From NCBI GenBank assembly GCA_031763025.1, contig JASSKH010000024.1:10748087-10812086 (forward strand): DNA of 64,000 nt, read 5' to 3'. This DNA comes from Macrocystis pyrifera. Taxonomy: Eukaryota; Sar; Phaeophyceae; Laminariales; Laminariaceae. A program made the translations under genes and the position numbers. The notes beneath the pieces were generated by a model. The model made no database searches, had not been told where the DNA came from, and saw only the letters and a program-made list of their open reading frames with translations. The stretch's first letter is position 1; every line of letters begins with the position of its first letter. Positions 11,121-21,576 of this stretch are shown here, one piece after another.

Positions 11121-13423
11121 TATAACCACACCCTGGACAATTACTATTTCAATAGTCTATTGTGTCTACAATTGATGCAGGAGGATGTGTGTTAATTGGA
11201 TTTGTCTCGACAATTGTTTTTGGTGACTGTCTATTAATTGAAATTGTCAATACAATTGATTTCGGCGATTGCCCATTAATTGAAATTGGTCAGGCAATTG
11301 TTTTCGGCGATTATCTATGAATTGGAATTGTCCAGGCAATTGATTTCGAATACCATCTACTAGTTGGAATTGTGTGAGCAATAGGTTTCGAGTGTTGTCT
11401 ATGAATTGGAATTGTCCAAACAATTGGTTGCGGAGACTGCCAATTAATTGGACCAAATTGATTTCGGGTGCTATCCAACAATTGGAATTGTCCAGACAAT
11501 TGATTTCGGGTGTTGTCCACGAACTGAAATTGGTTCAGACAATTGATTTCGGGAGCTGTCTATTAATTGTATTTGTCTGAACTTTTGATTTCGGCTGCTG
11601 CTTATTAACTAAAATTGTCCGCACAATTGATTTCGGGTGCTGTCAATTAAATGGAATTGTCCAAACGGACTTCGGCGACTGGAAAGTAGTTGGAATTGTC
11701 CGCACAATTCATTTTAGATGCCGCGCAAGAAATCAATTGCTCGATAAATGTTATGGCCGTATACCTAAAGTACTTATTGTATTATGATAGACACTCCCCA
11801 TTGAATTGATACTACTCGTAATATGGCACCATAAAGGACCTTGCAAATGACTGCGTATTGAGGGAAGTTCCCGATCCTATCGTAGAGGCAATACTAGCAT
11901 GGTGGTACTGTTGTGTACTGACCAAATCTAATGTAGTTCTACAAGTAGCTGCCAGCTTTCAAATAACAGAGCCCTCCTAAACTCGATAGTCATGACAATT
12001 CCAATTAGTAGATCGCTTCCGAATCCCATTGTCCGGACAATTCCAATTAATAGACGGTATCTCAAAGCAGTTGCCCCGACAAGTCCATTTCATGTAAATC
12101 ACCCGAAATCAATGGTTCAAGCAATTCCAATTAAAAGACAGCCTGTGAAACCATTTGCCAGCACAATTTCAATTGATAGGCAGTCTCCGAGCTCATTTGT
12201 CTGGACAATTCCAATTATTGAAAAGCACCAAACATTAATTGTTCAGACAATTCCAATTAATGGACAGTTTCTAAAATCAGTTGTCAGGGCAACTTCAATT
12301 GATAGAGAGTCTCCAAAATTATTTGTACGGCCAATTCCAATTGTTAAAACAGTGTCCGACATAATTGTCCGAATAAATCCAATTGTTAAACAGTACCCAA
12401 TATCAATTGTCTAAACAATTTCAATTGCTATTACGGGGGTACATAGTTTATAGGACCTATGGTATACATAAAAAACCTATATATTTACCTATTTTTACCA
12501 ACAAAATTTGGTCCCGTTAACTATGGACCCCCGTAATAGACAGTCTATGACATCACTTGCTCGGACAATTCCAATTAATAGACAACTTCGTGACTCTGCT
12601 GTAGGGGCAATAGTCTATTGATAATTCTATTGTCCAAGGCATAAGCAGAAAAGGGCGGGACACCTCAACGTCAGCTCTGTATTTTATGTCCGCGGGTAGG
12701 AAGTTTTGATACCGCTTAGCCCATGTGCTCAGATGTGATCATTAAAAAAAAAATCACGAAACAAAGTAATCCGTATGCACTGTTGTTTTGAAATGTACGG
12801 GCAGTTAATTTAGGAGACTGCCCACCAATGATGGCATTGTCTGAAGTAGTTTTGGAGATTTCGTATTAGTCGAAATTGTCGGGATAATTGATTTTGTATA
12901 CCGTCTACTATTTGGAATTGCCCGGACAATTGATTTAGAAAGCAGTCTGCTAATTGAAATTGTCCGGACAATTGATTTTGGAGACTGTGTATAAATGTAT
13001 AAATTGGAATTGCCCGGCCAATTGATCTGGGAGACCGTCTATTAAATGGAGTTGTCGGGACAAATACTTTTGGCGTCAGTCTACTAATTGAAATTGTCCG
13101 GACAACTATTTCGGGGGGCGAGTATCAATTGGAATTGTCGGGACAATTGATTCAGGAGACAGTCTGTCAATTGGAATTGGCCGGGCAATTTATTTAGGAG
13201 AAGGTCCATTAATTGGAATTGTCCGGACCATTGACTACGGAGACTACCTATAAAGTGAAATTGTCTGGACAATAGGGTCAGGTAGGGGTCACTTAATAGA
13301 AATTGTCTGGATAATAGAGCTCGACGCCTTTCAAATAACTGGAACTAGGGACCACAATAGACAGTCAATTGCAATAGGAAGCTACTAATAGACTATTGTC
13401 TATTGTCCAGGGTGTGATTATAT
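11121..13423. mobile_element. Fold-back element: inverted array with terminal inverted repeats
   Basis: A 2.3-kb block is bounded by TATAACCACACCCTGGACAAT on the left and its near reverse complement, ATTGTCCAGGGTGTGATTATA, on the right. The inside is a degenerate array of about 60-bp units with a palindromic core AATTGTCCGGACAATT and a spacer like GATTTCGGAGACTGTCTATT. Units in 11150-11720 and 12830-13320 run one way. Units in 11990-12420 and 12540-12630 run the opposite way. Two non-repetitive gaps lie between the blocks. No coding region is credible. A TATA target duplication is possible. The organisation resembles fold-back transposons. Confidence 0.7.
12429..12538. mobile_element. TTACGG MITE, copy 2 (nested in fold-back array)
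   Basis: This is a 110-bp copy with both inverted ends intact (TATTACGGGGGTACATAG and CTATGGACCCCCGTAATA). It splits the reverse-oriented block of the fold-back array, so it inserted after the array formed. Confidence 0.85.
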
Positions 13424-13426
13424 ACC

Positions 13427-14085
13427 TATAAAGACTTGATTTTGCATGTCATTTGTTGACCCGTGTGTGTTTCCGCAAATTTCGATGGAGACTACTAGCA
13501 ACTGTTAGATGTTCCGCTCTTGGTCTGTTCGGGTTCGGGCTGCTGTATAAGGTGACGTGTACAAGTGTTCATACCTGTTTCTGGGGCTGTGAAAGATGGT
13601 CATCGCGGGGTAGTGTCTCGGTCAAAGGGGGGTGATATGATGGTCATACCGGGGTACTACATAAATTTAGTAGAGTTGCGGGGGAATACCCTCGCAACAT
13701 TTGTTCAAACGGGGGAATGCTTTTTACCCCTCCTGCGCGGCGGTGCTGTTAGCCCCAACAACGTGCCGGAAAAAAAAAAAGAGCGGGCGTGGTCGGCATG
13801 GGTTGCGGGCACCTTGCCAGCGCGTCAGACTTGAATTCGGAGCCGGTGGGAACGCCTCCCGCTGGTGTGTTTTGCCTATACCCCCGTTTGGCTAAAAGGC
13901 CTTTTTTTCCACACTACGCAGAAATTTTGGAGGCTCCTTGTGACCACGGGCGAGATTGCGGTGATAAGTTAGACGAGAATAACAACTTCACAATCAACAA
14001 CACCAGCCACAACAACACACAGAAGTAGTTGCCTATACCCCCATAAAAAAGTCCGGGGATATACCCCCCTTTGACCATTTCTCTT
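13427..14085 (-). repeat. Right arm of long inverted repeat
   Basis: This is the partner of 5867-6374. Its inner edge (AAGACTTGATTTTGC) directly abuts the right end of the fold-back array. Its outer edge (ATACCCCCCTTTGACC) mirrors the left arm's GGTCAACAGGGGGGTAT. The extra 150 bp near the outer end, about 13900-14035, has no counterpart on the left. No target duplication could be recognised. Confidence 0.75.
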
Positions 14086-14613
14086 GCTTTCATCGTACCC
14101 TGCGACCTGAATAACAGGGGTCTCTGCTCCTGTTATTTTGTGATGCACGCTTGCTGCCACAGGTACAACAACACTGCTGCTGCTGTTGCTGCAGTGTGAT
14201 TTTGGTGGGTAGCCGAGTGTGGTAAAAAATTCCAGCGCCTCTTCGGTGCATCCTTTTTTATTTCTGTGAATATTATCCTACTACTGTACTGCTGTGTTCC
14301 GTGTCACGCATATGTGTGCGGCGCGTGAATTGCTTTCAAAGTATTTTTTGTCGGCAATTCTCGGTCTCGTGCGGGAGAGGCCCTTTTCGCCGTGAGTGCC
14401 GCAACCAAGAAATACATTTTAACATACCGACAAATACGATACCTGGTACAAAGTTTTGGCAGAATCATGAAAAAAAAACTATAAATAAAACGATTCAGTC
14501 AACAGTAACAAGTAGTTCCACACTATTTCCACGTATGTTTTATCCCCAAAAATGCAGTTGTAATTCTCAATGGGTCTACTGACATGTCTCTATCTACATA
14601 CAAGTACAGCTGG
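14086..14613. other. Intergenic, no gene seen
   Basis: There are CTG-rich stretches and a possible isolated tRNA box A (GGGTAGCCGAGTGTGG near 14207) with no matching box B or cloverleaf. I do not call a tRNA. Confidence 0.4.
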
Positions 14614-14722
14614 TATTACGGGGGTACATAGTTAATAGGACCTACGGTATAAATAAAAACCTATATATTTACCTATTTTTACTAACAAAATTTGGTCCCG
14701 TTAACTATGGACCCCCGTAATA
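14614..14722. mobile_element. TTACGG MITE, copy 3
   Basis: This is a 109-bp copy very close to copy 2, with ends TATTACGGGGG and CCCCCGTAATA and core ACCTATATATTTACC. Confidence 0.85.
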
Positions 14723-14879
14723 GTAGTAATATGCAGATATTTCATAAAGTCGTAATATTGTACCAGGTATCATACACATTATGAGTATGATAGAATATCG
14801 CATGTTGTGTGGTTTTCAATTCGTTCTTTATCGGAAAAGAAAAAAACATCGCTACTTTAACGCGCTGCGTTTAGACTTC

Positions 14880-15960
14880 GGCTGGTTCGTGCTTACCGGA
14901 CAACGACCGTGACTTGGAAGAGGTTCATCACAGCAGCTTGTGTTTCTCTCGAGAGTGATCTCCCGCAGGTTCTCGACAGAGTAGAGGCCTACACCTTGAC
15001 TTAGAGGCGCTGCGGTGGTCGAAATTGGTCGAAAATTGGGGTGCACAATGTGAGACAAAAAACAACCTCCAACTGAATGTTTGCACGCGGACACCTACAG
15101 CTCCCCAGAGAAAACTGCAGCCCGCGAAATTGAGGGATGCTCCTGAAGGGTGTGTGAGGGCGTCGGGTGCGCCAGACGGCAGTCGTAGGCAGCCAGAAAC
15201 GACTCACGAGGTGTGTTCGTATACTCGAAGTTACGAGAGAGTAGCACGAAAAGCTCGCAAAAACGCTAAAATGTTTCAATTCACGCAAGCATAACACAAT
15301 GGCCACATTCCCGATGAAGACATGGCCTTCACCAAAATATTGCTGTTCTCCAGGCCGATGGTATGTCTCTTGTTGGGTCGTCGTCGAAGATGCTGCCGGA
15401 GGTACAACTACGTACCCACTAGGGTCGATCTTAACGACACGTAGTATATTTCGTTTTTTTCCTGAAATTTCGGCATTTCACCAAATTTCAGCGAGGGTTG
15501 AATCTTATCGAGTACGTGCCTCGGTTGGCTCGCGAAATATCGTCCACCCGGCGCAGAACCGTCACTACAGCAGCAGCGCTCGCGGAAACCATCCATGCGG
15601 TGGTCCCATTGGCATCGGCCTGACTCGTAGACAGGTGTCGGTCGGTGCCTTGGAGAGTGAAATCCGTCACCAACTCGTCACGCTACAACGCCCAACGCGA
15701 CAAAGCTCCACTACGAGTATGGCGGCGATTACTCTCATCAGGTGGCCTCCGTGGTCTTCGTCGGTGTGCCTTCGTTGACGTGCAAAAGAGAGCCCCATGG
15801 GTACTTTTGCGCTTGCTGCGGTCGGCCATGGTCTGTGGAGAGCCTTAGGGACGACGACCCTGGCCAGCCTTGTCTGCTCGTGAGCGGTAGCACGGCTAGC
15901 ACAGCGGAGTTGCCCGATCGTCGTAACCCTTGTACCTAAAAACCCTGAAAAAAGCAAGGA
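14880..15960 (-). CDS. Probable split gene of unknown function (exons not fully joined)
   Basis: Several minus-strand segments look like exons. One at about 15690-15505 follows a TAG acceptor and reads RDELVTDFTLQGTDRHLSTS onward to LRRVDDISRANRG. One at about 15455-15300 contains KIDPSGYVVVPPAASS and GEGHVFIGNVA. One at about 15005-14894 follows CCACCGCAG, contains LYSVENLREITLERN and ends in GRCP at a GTAAGC donor. Codon use and splice signals favour coding, but I could not connect the segments in one phase, and I recognise no family. Internal stops in the direct joins may mean a missed intron boundary or a decayed gene. Confidence 0.35.
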
Positions 15961-17261
15961 ACGTTATACCTAAAACTTCGAGGCGACTTATTGGGGGGGG
16001 GGGTAAAGTTTTTTCGGCTTTTCCCGAAAAAATACCGGTCTTTTACTCTATTAGTAGCATATTTGAGGTTCACCGTAAGTATGTTAACCGATGCATTGAT
16101 GCTGTGATCCATATGCAAGAAAATCCGCCTCAAAAGCGGTACGAGGGCGATCGGCATGTGATCATCCATGCACTTGTAGGCAACTACAGTAAAAGCAACG
16201 GACATCCATCTACAGCACAATACCCGATGGAACACACACCAAACAGTGTGTGTACTGACTGTGCTGCTGTTACTGTACCAGCTACTTGTGTATCCGGGTC
16301 TCGAACTCGTAGTTAGCCCTCGCCTTGCAACCATGTACGCCTCTGACCGAGAATATAATACCCGATTGGACTCTGATACGAATGTACAAGGGGGATTACA
16401 CTCTCGGCCAGAGTGGTATGCTGGGAGTTGGGAGGAGGAGTGGAAAACAACCCCGACGATGACGACGATGACGGCAACAAAAGCGAAACCGCGACACACT
16501 CCTTCAGCAGGCTAATGACCGCCGCTTCTCCGCGTATGCCCACAACGGGTGATAGATGTACTATTTAATAGGTACGGTAGAATAAGCCGAGGAGGCAAAA
16601 AAAGCGACAGTGTTGCCCCGAGATGTACGGAAATATTTCGAGGTTGGATATATATATAATATACAATAATATACAAGGTCCCCCTCCGGGAGGTGCCTAG
16701 GGGAGTGGCGCAAGGGCGAAATGAAAATCATACAGCATGTTGTACCCCTGGTTGTGTCTAATAGGCATACTATCCCATCGCATTTGATATCACTTTACGA
16801 CGTTATGAAATAATGCCTGCATTTTTCATGCGGACTCTTTAAGAACTGCACCGACACCTTCTGCATCTTTGGGGACAAAACCTACTTGGAAATATTGTGG
16901 AACCATTATTATTGATAGTGTCGTTTTAATGGATTGATTCAGCCAAACATTGTTATCATGTTGTGTCATATATAAATGTGTGTGTCTGTCTGTATGCTTT
17001 TCTTTGTTGTGGCGCTCAATGTAAACATACTGTAGGTCTCTCCCGCACAAAAACGAGGACTTCCGACACACTGACACATGAAAAAGTTTAAAAGAACTCC
17101 ACGCGTGACACACTGCAGACTGCAGACACGCGCGTCACACATCACACACACCGCAGACGCATGATAAACGCGGGACACAGCAGCAGTAGTTAGTTCAGTT
17201 GGATGTTATTTGCAGAAAAAGAAAAGGATGCAACGAAGGAAGGACTGGAAACCGCAACCAC
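15961..17261. other. Intergenic, no recognised gene
   Basis: A 187-residue minus frame at 15936-16499 and its plus-strand shadow show no family motif or clear splice structure. A short repeat at 16676-16730 (CCCCTCCGGGAGGTGCC...GGGGAGTGGCGCAAG) recurs at 25135-25190. Confidence 0.35.
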
Positions 17262-18010
17262 ACCCAAGAAATCTATTTGATTTTTCATTTGGGGGGTCGA
17301 AATTGGTTTCATTTCAGTACGGAAGATCGAAACTATTGACTTGGTTTTGGTGCGAGGGCCGAACATGAATTCCACTTTAGGGTGGGGTCGAAATTGACTC
17401 TGTTTTAGTGTTGGAATCGATAGACTTGCTTCGTGTGTGGGTGATCGAAATTGACTTCATTTTTTGTGTGCGGGCCGAAAATGACTTGGCGCTTGTGTTG
17501 GGGATCAAATTTTACGTTTGGTTTTGTTTTGGGTGGCGAAATTGACTTGATTTTCGTGCGCGAACAGAAAGTGACTTGGTTTTTGTGCAGGAGATCGGAA
17601 CGGACTTCGTTATTGTGGCGATGGTCAAAATTGAATTGATTATTGTGTTCGGCCGAAAATGACGTGGTTTTAGGTTGGGGATCAATTCACCTGTTTTTGG
17701 TGTACGTGGTTGAAATCGACTTATTATAAGTGTGCGGGGTGGGAATGACTTGGTTTTTGTGGGGATCAAAATTGAGTTGGTTTCATGTGGGTGGTTGAAA
17801 TTGACATGATTTTCGTGTTCGGGCCGAAAATGACCTCCTTTTCGTGTGGGGGTTGAAAAAGACTTGGTTTTTGTGAAGAATGATCGGAGTTGACTTGATT
17901 TTGTGTTCGGCCGGAAATGGCTTGGCTTTTAGTGTGGAGATCGATCCGCCGTTTTTGGTGTGGGTGGTCGGAATTGACTTCGGTTTTGTGTGCGGGCCGA
18001 AAATAACTTA
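17262..18010 (+). repeat. Degenerate tandem array, GAAATTGACTTGGTTTT-like unit
   Basis: About 20 imperfect units of 30-40 bp follow the pattern (G)TCGAAATTGACTTGGTTTTTGTGTG with alternating GGGCCGAAAATGACTTGG variants. It is strongly strand-asymmetric, with G and T enriched on the plus strand. No coding sense is evident. Confidence 0.8.
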
Positions 18011-18539
18011 TTTCAGTGTATGTTGCAAAAAGACAAGCGGGATCGAACGTGATCGAAACACGATACTCAAAAATATCAATGACCAGGATCAGACACCTTC
18101 GCTACAACACAGCTACGTGTGCGTGCTGGTATGATGTTTACGCATGTCTTTCACTTCCGCCTTAAAAAAAAAAACGTGGCACAACCTCTTACCTGTTACC
18201 GCAGGTCACGTACTACTTACGTATGCGTATCATGTACGTACTCGTATCGTATCATGGATGACGGCATTGCAAGATAATACTTCGTACACGCAACAGCAGG
18301 GACGTTCACTGCTACCCTTTCGGTTGACTGCATTAATCACACTGCTATTGCTCTCTGTGAGAGAAGCCCGGTAGTGTACAGCAGCAGCAGTAGGGCAAAC
18401 AGCGGTCAGTGCTTTTTGTATGATGATTGCGTGAACGATGTAGATGTATATGTCATCTATACGCTTTCCCGGGAGGGAGGGATCTGTTCCACTTTTTGGG
18501 TGCAAAGGAACAAATATGCAAAAAATGCCTGCAGCCTGC

Positions 18540-18887
18540 TGTTATAAGGATTACCCTGGGCTGGGTAAAATGTCGATCTTTTACCCCTATAGCTCAGTAG
18601 GTAACATCCTCACATTTGACGTCGTCCAGGTCACGGGTTCGAACCTCACTTCGAACGTTTCTATTATAGAAACGCATGCGCGTGCGTCCCTGAAAACACT
18701 TATCCCTGGTTCCCCAGGTAATGAAACGAAGCGGGTAGTAGGTAGGTCAGCTTACAGACGTATACGGTTCCGACGCCCCAAAGATCCCGCCGTTCAGAGG
18801 GGGGGAGAGTGTTATAATAAGGATTACCCTGGGCTGGGTGATCGATCGATCTTTTACCCCTATAGCTCAGTAGGTAATACCTTCACA
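18540..18887 (+). mobile_element. Miniature LTR (TRIM-like) element 1 with split tRNA-type promoter
   Basis: Direct terminal repeats, 18540-18614 and 18810-18887, both start TGTTAT(A)AAGGATTACC and end in (C/T)TCACA. The element is flanked by a perfect 4-bp duplication, CTGC (18536-18539 and 18888-18891). A polypurine tract (CAGAGGGGGGGAGAG) sits directly before the 3' repeat. Just after the 5' repeat, TTTGACGTCGTCC resembles a decayed primer-binding site. Box A (TAGCTCAGTAGG, 18590-18601) lies in the terminal repeat. Box B (GGTTCGAACC, 18637-18646) lies just inside the element, at tRNA-like spacing. There is no coding capacity. Confidence 0.75.
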
Positions 18888-18990
18888 CTGCAGCAAGTCG
18901 AGCAAGTAGCAGTGTGCCTCCTGGTGCACAGCGGCCATCATGGCAACAACAACGAGCAACAGGTAAAATACTCGTAGGCACATCCTTCAC

Positions 18991-19480
18991 TTGCTGAATG
19001 CCGGCCGGGCTTCCCGGGCTTCCCGTGCCGACTACTTGGGCTTTTGCCCAAAAGCGCTCGTACGAAGAGATATGTTCGCAAAAGACCGAAAATTTCGCAA
19101 TTATAACTATTCATATGTAAGTATGGGTGTGGGTGTGGGAAGATCTCAACAAATGAGATTTTCGGAAGCCACCATCTCCGTTGCGTGTGTTCCCCTTGCT
19201 TCAGGAGATAAACGGCTCGAAATCTACCCCGGGGTGTGTGAAATGTTATGAGTCATGCGGTACAATGCAGCCAAAAATACATGAAAAAAACGTCACGTAA
19301 GTCCGCCGAAGGTCTTCAGCGATTGGCGAATGAATGCTGTCGTCGTACTGGTTCTCGATCGAGATGGGACCAAGTCCCTGTCGTAGGACGTTCAAGGTGA
19401 TCGCAGGTTTAGTTTTGTTGTGCTGAAATTTAGGGAAAATACCTAAAAAACCTGAAAAACACTCCTCGTTAAGATCGACC
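18991..19480. other. Intergenic with a dispersed fragment
   Basis: The stretch at about 19005-19090 (GGGCTTCCCG...TTTTGCCCAAAAGCGCTCGT...GAAAATTT) is shared with 28210-28300 and, inverted, with about 4740-4795. No gene is seen. Confidence 0.45.
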
Positions 19481-19484
19481 CTTA

Positions 19485-20263
19485 GGCTGTTTCCTATGCG
19501 GTTCGATTTCGAGCTTCAGATTTGTATTTTTTCGATCTCAAAAAAGAATGACCCTGTTATGCAGTCCAAATATGCACAATCCGACCGGAATTTTTTCGAT
19601 TTGAGAATCCGATGACCCAAGTCGTCGGATTTTGGCCCAAAATCCGACGACCTGGGTCATCAGATTTTCAAATCGAAAAATGGCATGCTCTCTAAATTCA
19701 AGATGTTTTCCACGACAGCAAACAGCAGCAGAACGATCTATGAGTTGGATGGTGATACAGCTGTATAGCGACGTTGCTTCGCGCCCGACGCGCGGACGGC
19801 GAGTCCCTCCGTGGCCAGACTAGAGTCGGCTGGCGCGGGCTCGGGCCTAGAGACCAAGAGAAGAGCACTCGGCACGCGCCTCTTCGTGGATACGTACTCG
19901 TAGAACACACTGCAGCTGTACAGCAGCATCAGCAACAGCAGTCAAGTCACAAAATCAAACACAAAATACCAAGACAGGTTGACTCTAGCGCACTCGCCAC
20001 GTCTCTTAGCCACCAGACTAGAGGCAGTCAGCGTGGGCTCGGACGCTTGGGTCCTACGCGCAGGGCAGCGCACCCAGCGCGTCTCTTCGCGGCGCCAAAT
20101 CACAAAAACAGCAGTTGGTCTCGGCGTTTGCTCGAATCTCTACACGCACAATAAATCTGATTCTTCCGCATAGGAAGACCCTTTCGATTTGTCAAGCTCA
20201 TATCTGAAACTGCCATCGGGTCAAAATCTGAAGCTCAAAAATCGAACCGCATAGGAAACGGCC
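19485..20263. mobile_element. Harbinger-like non-autonomous DNA element
   Basis: The 779-bp element starts GGCTGTTTCCTATGCGGTTC and ends in its reverse complement (GAACCGCATAGGAAACGGCC), with about 40-bp inverted ends. It is flanked by a perfect TTA duplication (19482-19484, 20264-20266). A 3-bp TWA target and GG-starting ends are typical of PIF/Harbinger. No transposase is present. A second perfect-looking hairpin, built on CGATTTGAGAATCCGATGAC, lies just inside the left end at about 19593-19676. The middle holds GC-rich internal repeats. Confidence 0.8.
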
Positions 20264-20724
20264 TTATAGGTAATACCTGTTAAGTTATAGCGGTAGGGCC
20301 CAAAAATTGGCAAAAAAGCTCAGGATTCTTGTATTTTTGCATAAACTATTCTGCAAAAAAACTATTCTACAACTACGAAAATACGGATCTTGGTTGCAAG
20401 TCCCTTACTCTAATTCCAAGTCGAGCGTATGTATTGCCGAATCGCCTACGCGCGGGTACCACGCATTCCTGAGGGTGCTATTAATAGCGTCCCATTAAAA
20501 GGAGTACTACAGAGTAGCAACCCGTCCATTGCTGATTTACTCGGGTAGGTTAGCCTTGGCGTCATGTACACAAGTATTTTTTGTGGGCGATAAGTGCGAT
20601 GCGTGTGCAATGCATGCCCCTCCGTGTATCATGACCCGTGCATTCTTGGTGTAGTCTGCCGGGTGGCGTCGGCTTCGTGTCTACTGTGGTGTGTTCGTTG
20701 CGTTGGTTTGAGCATTTTATTTTT

Positions 20725-21062
20725 TATTTTTTTGCAATCACTTTTACTTTCCAGCCTAACTCGTGATAGGAGGTTTTACCCTCAGCGAGCTTCTGGACAT
20801 GCTGTGGTCAAAGGTAGGTGTCGTCCCTTCTCCCCCCCGGCACGTGGCTTTATTTTTTGTCGTGCATAGGGTTCAGCATTCCCACTGCTCGTTGATTTTT
20901 ATCCAATGTAGCTAACTCACGCTCTTCTCGCGCTTTCCGCCTGTCGATTTCTTATGCAAGAAAAAGTCTCTACGAGCATGCACTCGGTGAGACTCGAACC
21001 CACGAAAGAAAATGGTCTTGATAGGCACGCGGACCACCCACCAAGCCACCGGGGACGCCGGC
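20725..21062 (-). mobile_element. tRNA-derived SINE, copy b
   Basis: Full-length on the minus strand from GCCGGCGTCCCCGG (21062) to an A-rich tail (TTTTATTTTTTATTTTTTTGC on plus). Box A reads TGGCTTGGTGGGTGG and box B GGTTCGAGTCTC. The empty site at 4385 (GAGCATTACAG) and the flanks here (GAGCATTTTA and GCACATTACAG) indicate a short imperfect target duplication around CATT. Confidence 0.88.
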
Positions 21063-21306
21063 TGCACATTACAGCAGTAGTATTTGAGGTGCTTCAAGGA
21101 GTTCTAATGAGTTGGGCGTTGACTATTAATAGTCGTGTTTTGCGGTGCAGTCGCGATCTTCAATCGCGTTCGTGAACTATCGTCTCAATACAAAACTCCC
21201 AGCGTGGGTTGGTGCGTTACTCTGCCGTACCGTCAACATGATCTTTTTTGGAAAACTTTTAGAACTGCTGTTTATTAGTACTGCTGTTTTTGTTGACCTG
21301 GTATAC

Positions 21307-21376
21307 TGCAGTCCCGTTTTGGGGACAAATCAGTCAAATTCTAAGTAGTCTGTCCCCAAAACGGGACGGCAGTCCT
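21307..21376. mobile_element. Palindromic mini-element (CCCGTTTTGGGGACA), copy 1
   Basis: CAGTCCCGTTTTGGGGACA at the left and TGTCCCCAAAACGGGACGGCAG at the right form inverted ends around a core of about 25 bp. A related element lies at 62590-62662. Confidence 0.7.
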
Positions 21377-21576
21377 ACAAGGCAAGGGTTAACGGTTCCT
21401 CTGGGCAGTGGGATGGTGTGTTTCGCGTTTCGCGTCTCCATTGCTGTCAAGGTTTGGGATTCGCTTTGATGATGCGGGCGTCTTCAGGCGAAGAACCTTA
21501 ATATTGTATACAAATGTATTATAACTTCGTACATACAGCAGGATCAGCTGACACTACTATTGCGGTATACAGATAT

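Larger units (their letters stand above)
20635..21522 (+). repeat. Dispersed 400-bp repeat, copy 2, with SINE and small MITE inserted
   Basis: This copy is homologous to 4310-4702. Relative to that copy it contains the minus-strand SINE at 20725-21062, and an extra block that includes the palindromic mini-element at 21307-21376. Confidence 0.7.

Noticed and set aside
15936-16499. 187-residue minus frame
   Set aside because: It has a hydrophobic start but no conserved motif, and the plus strand is equally open.
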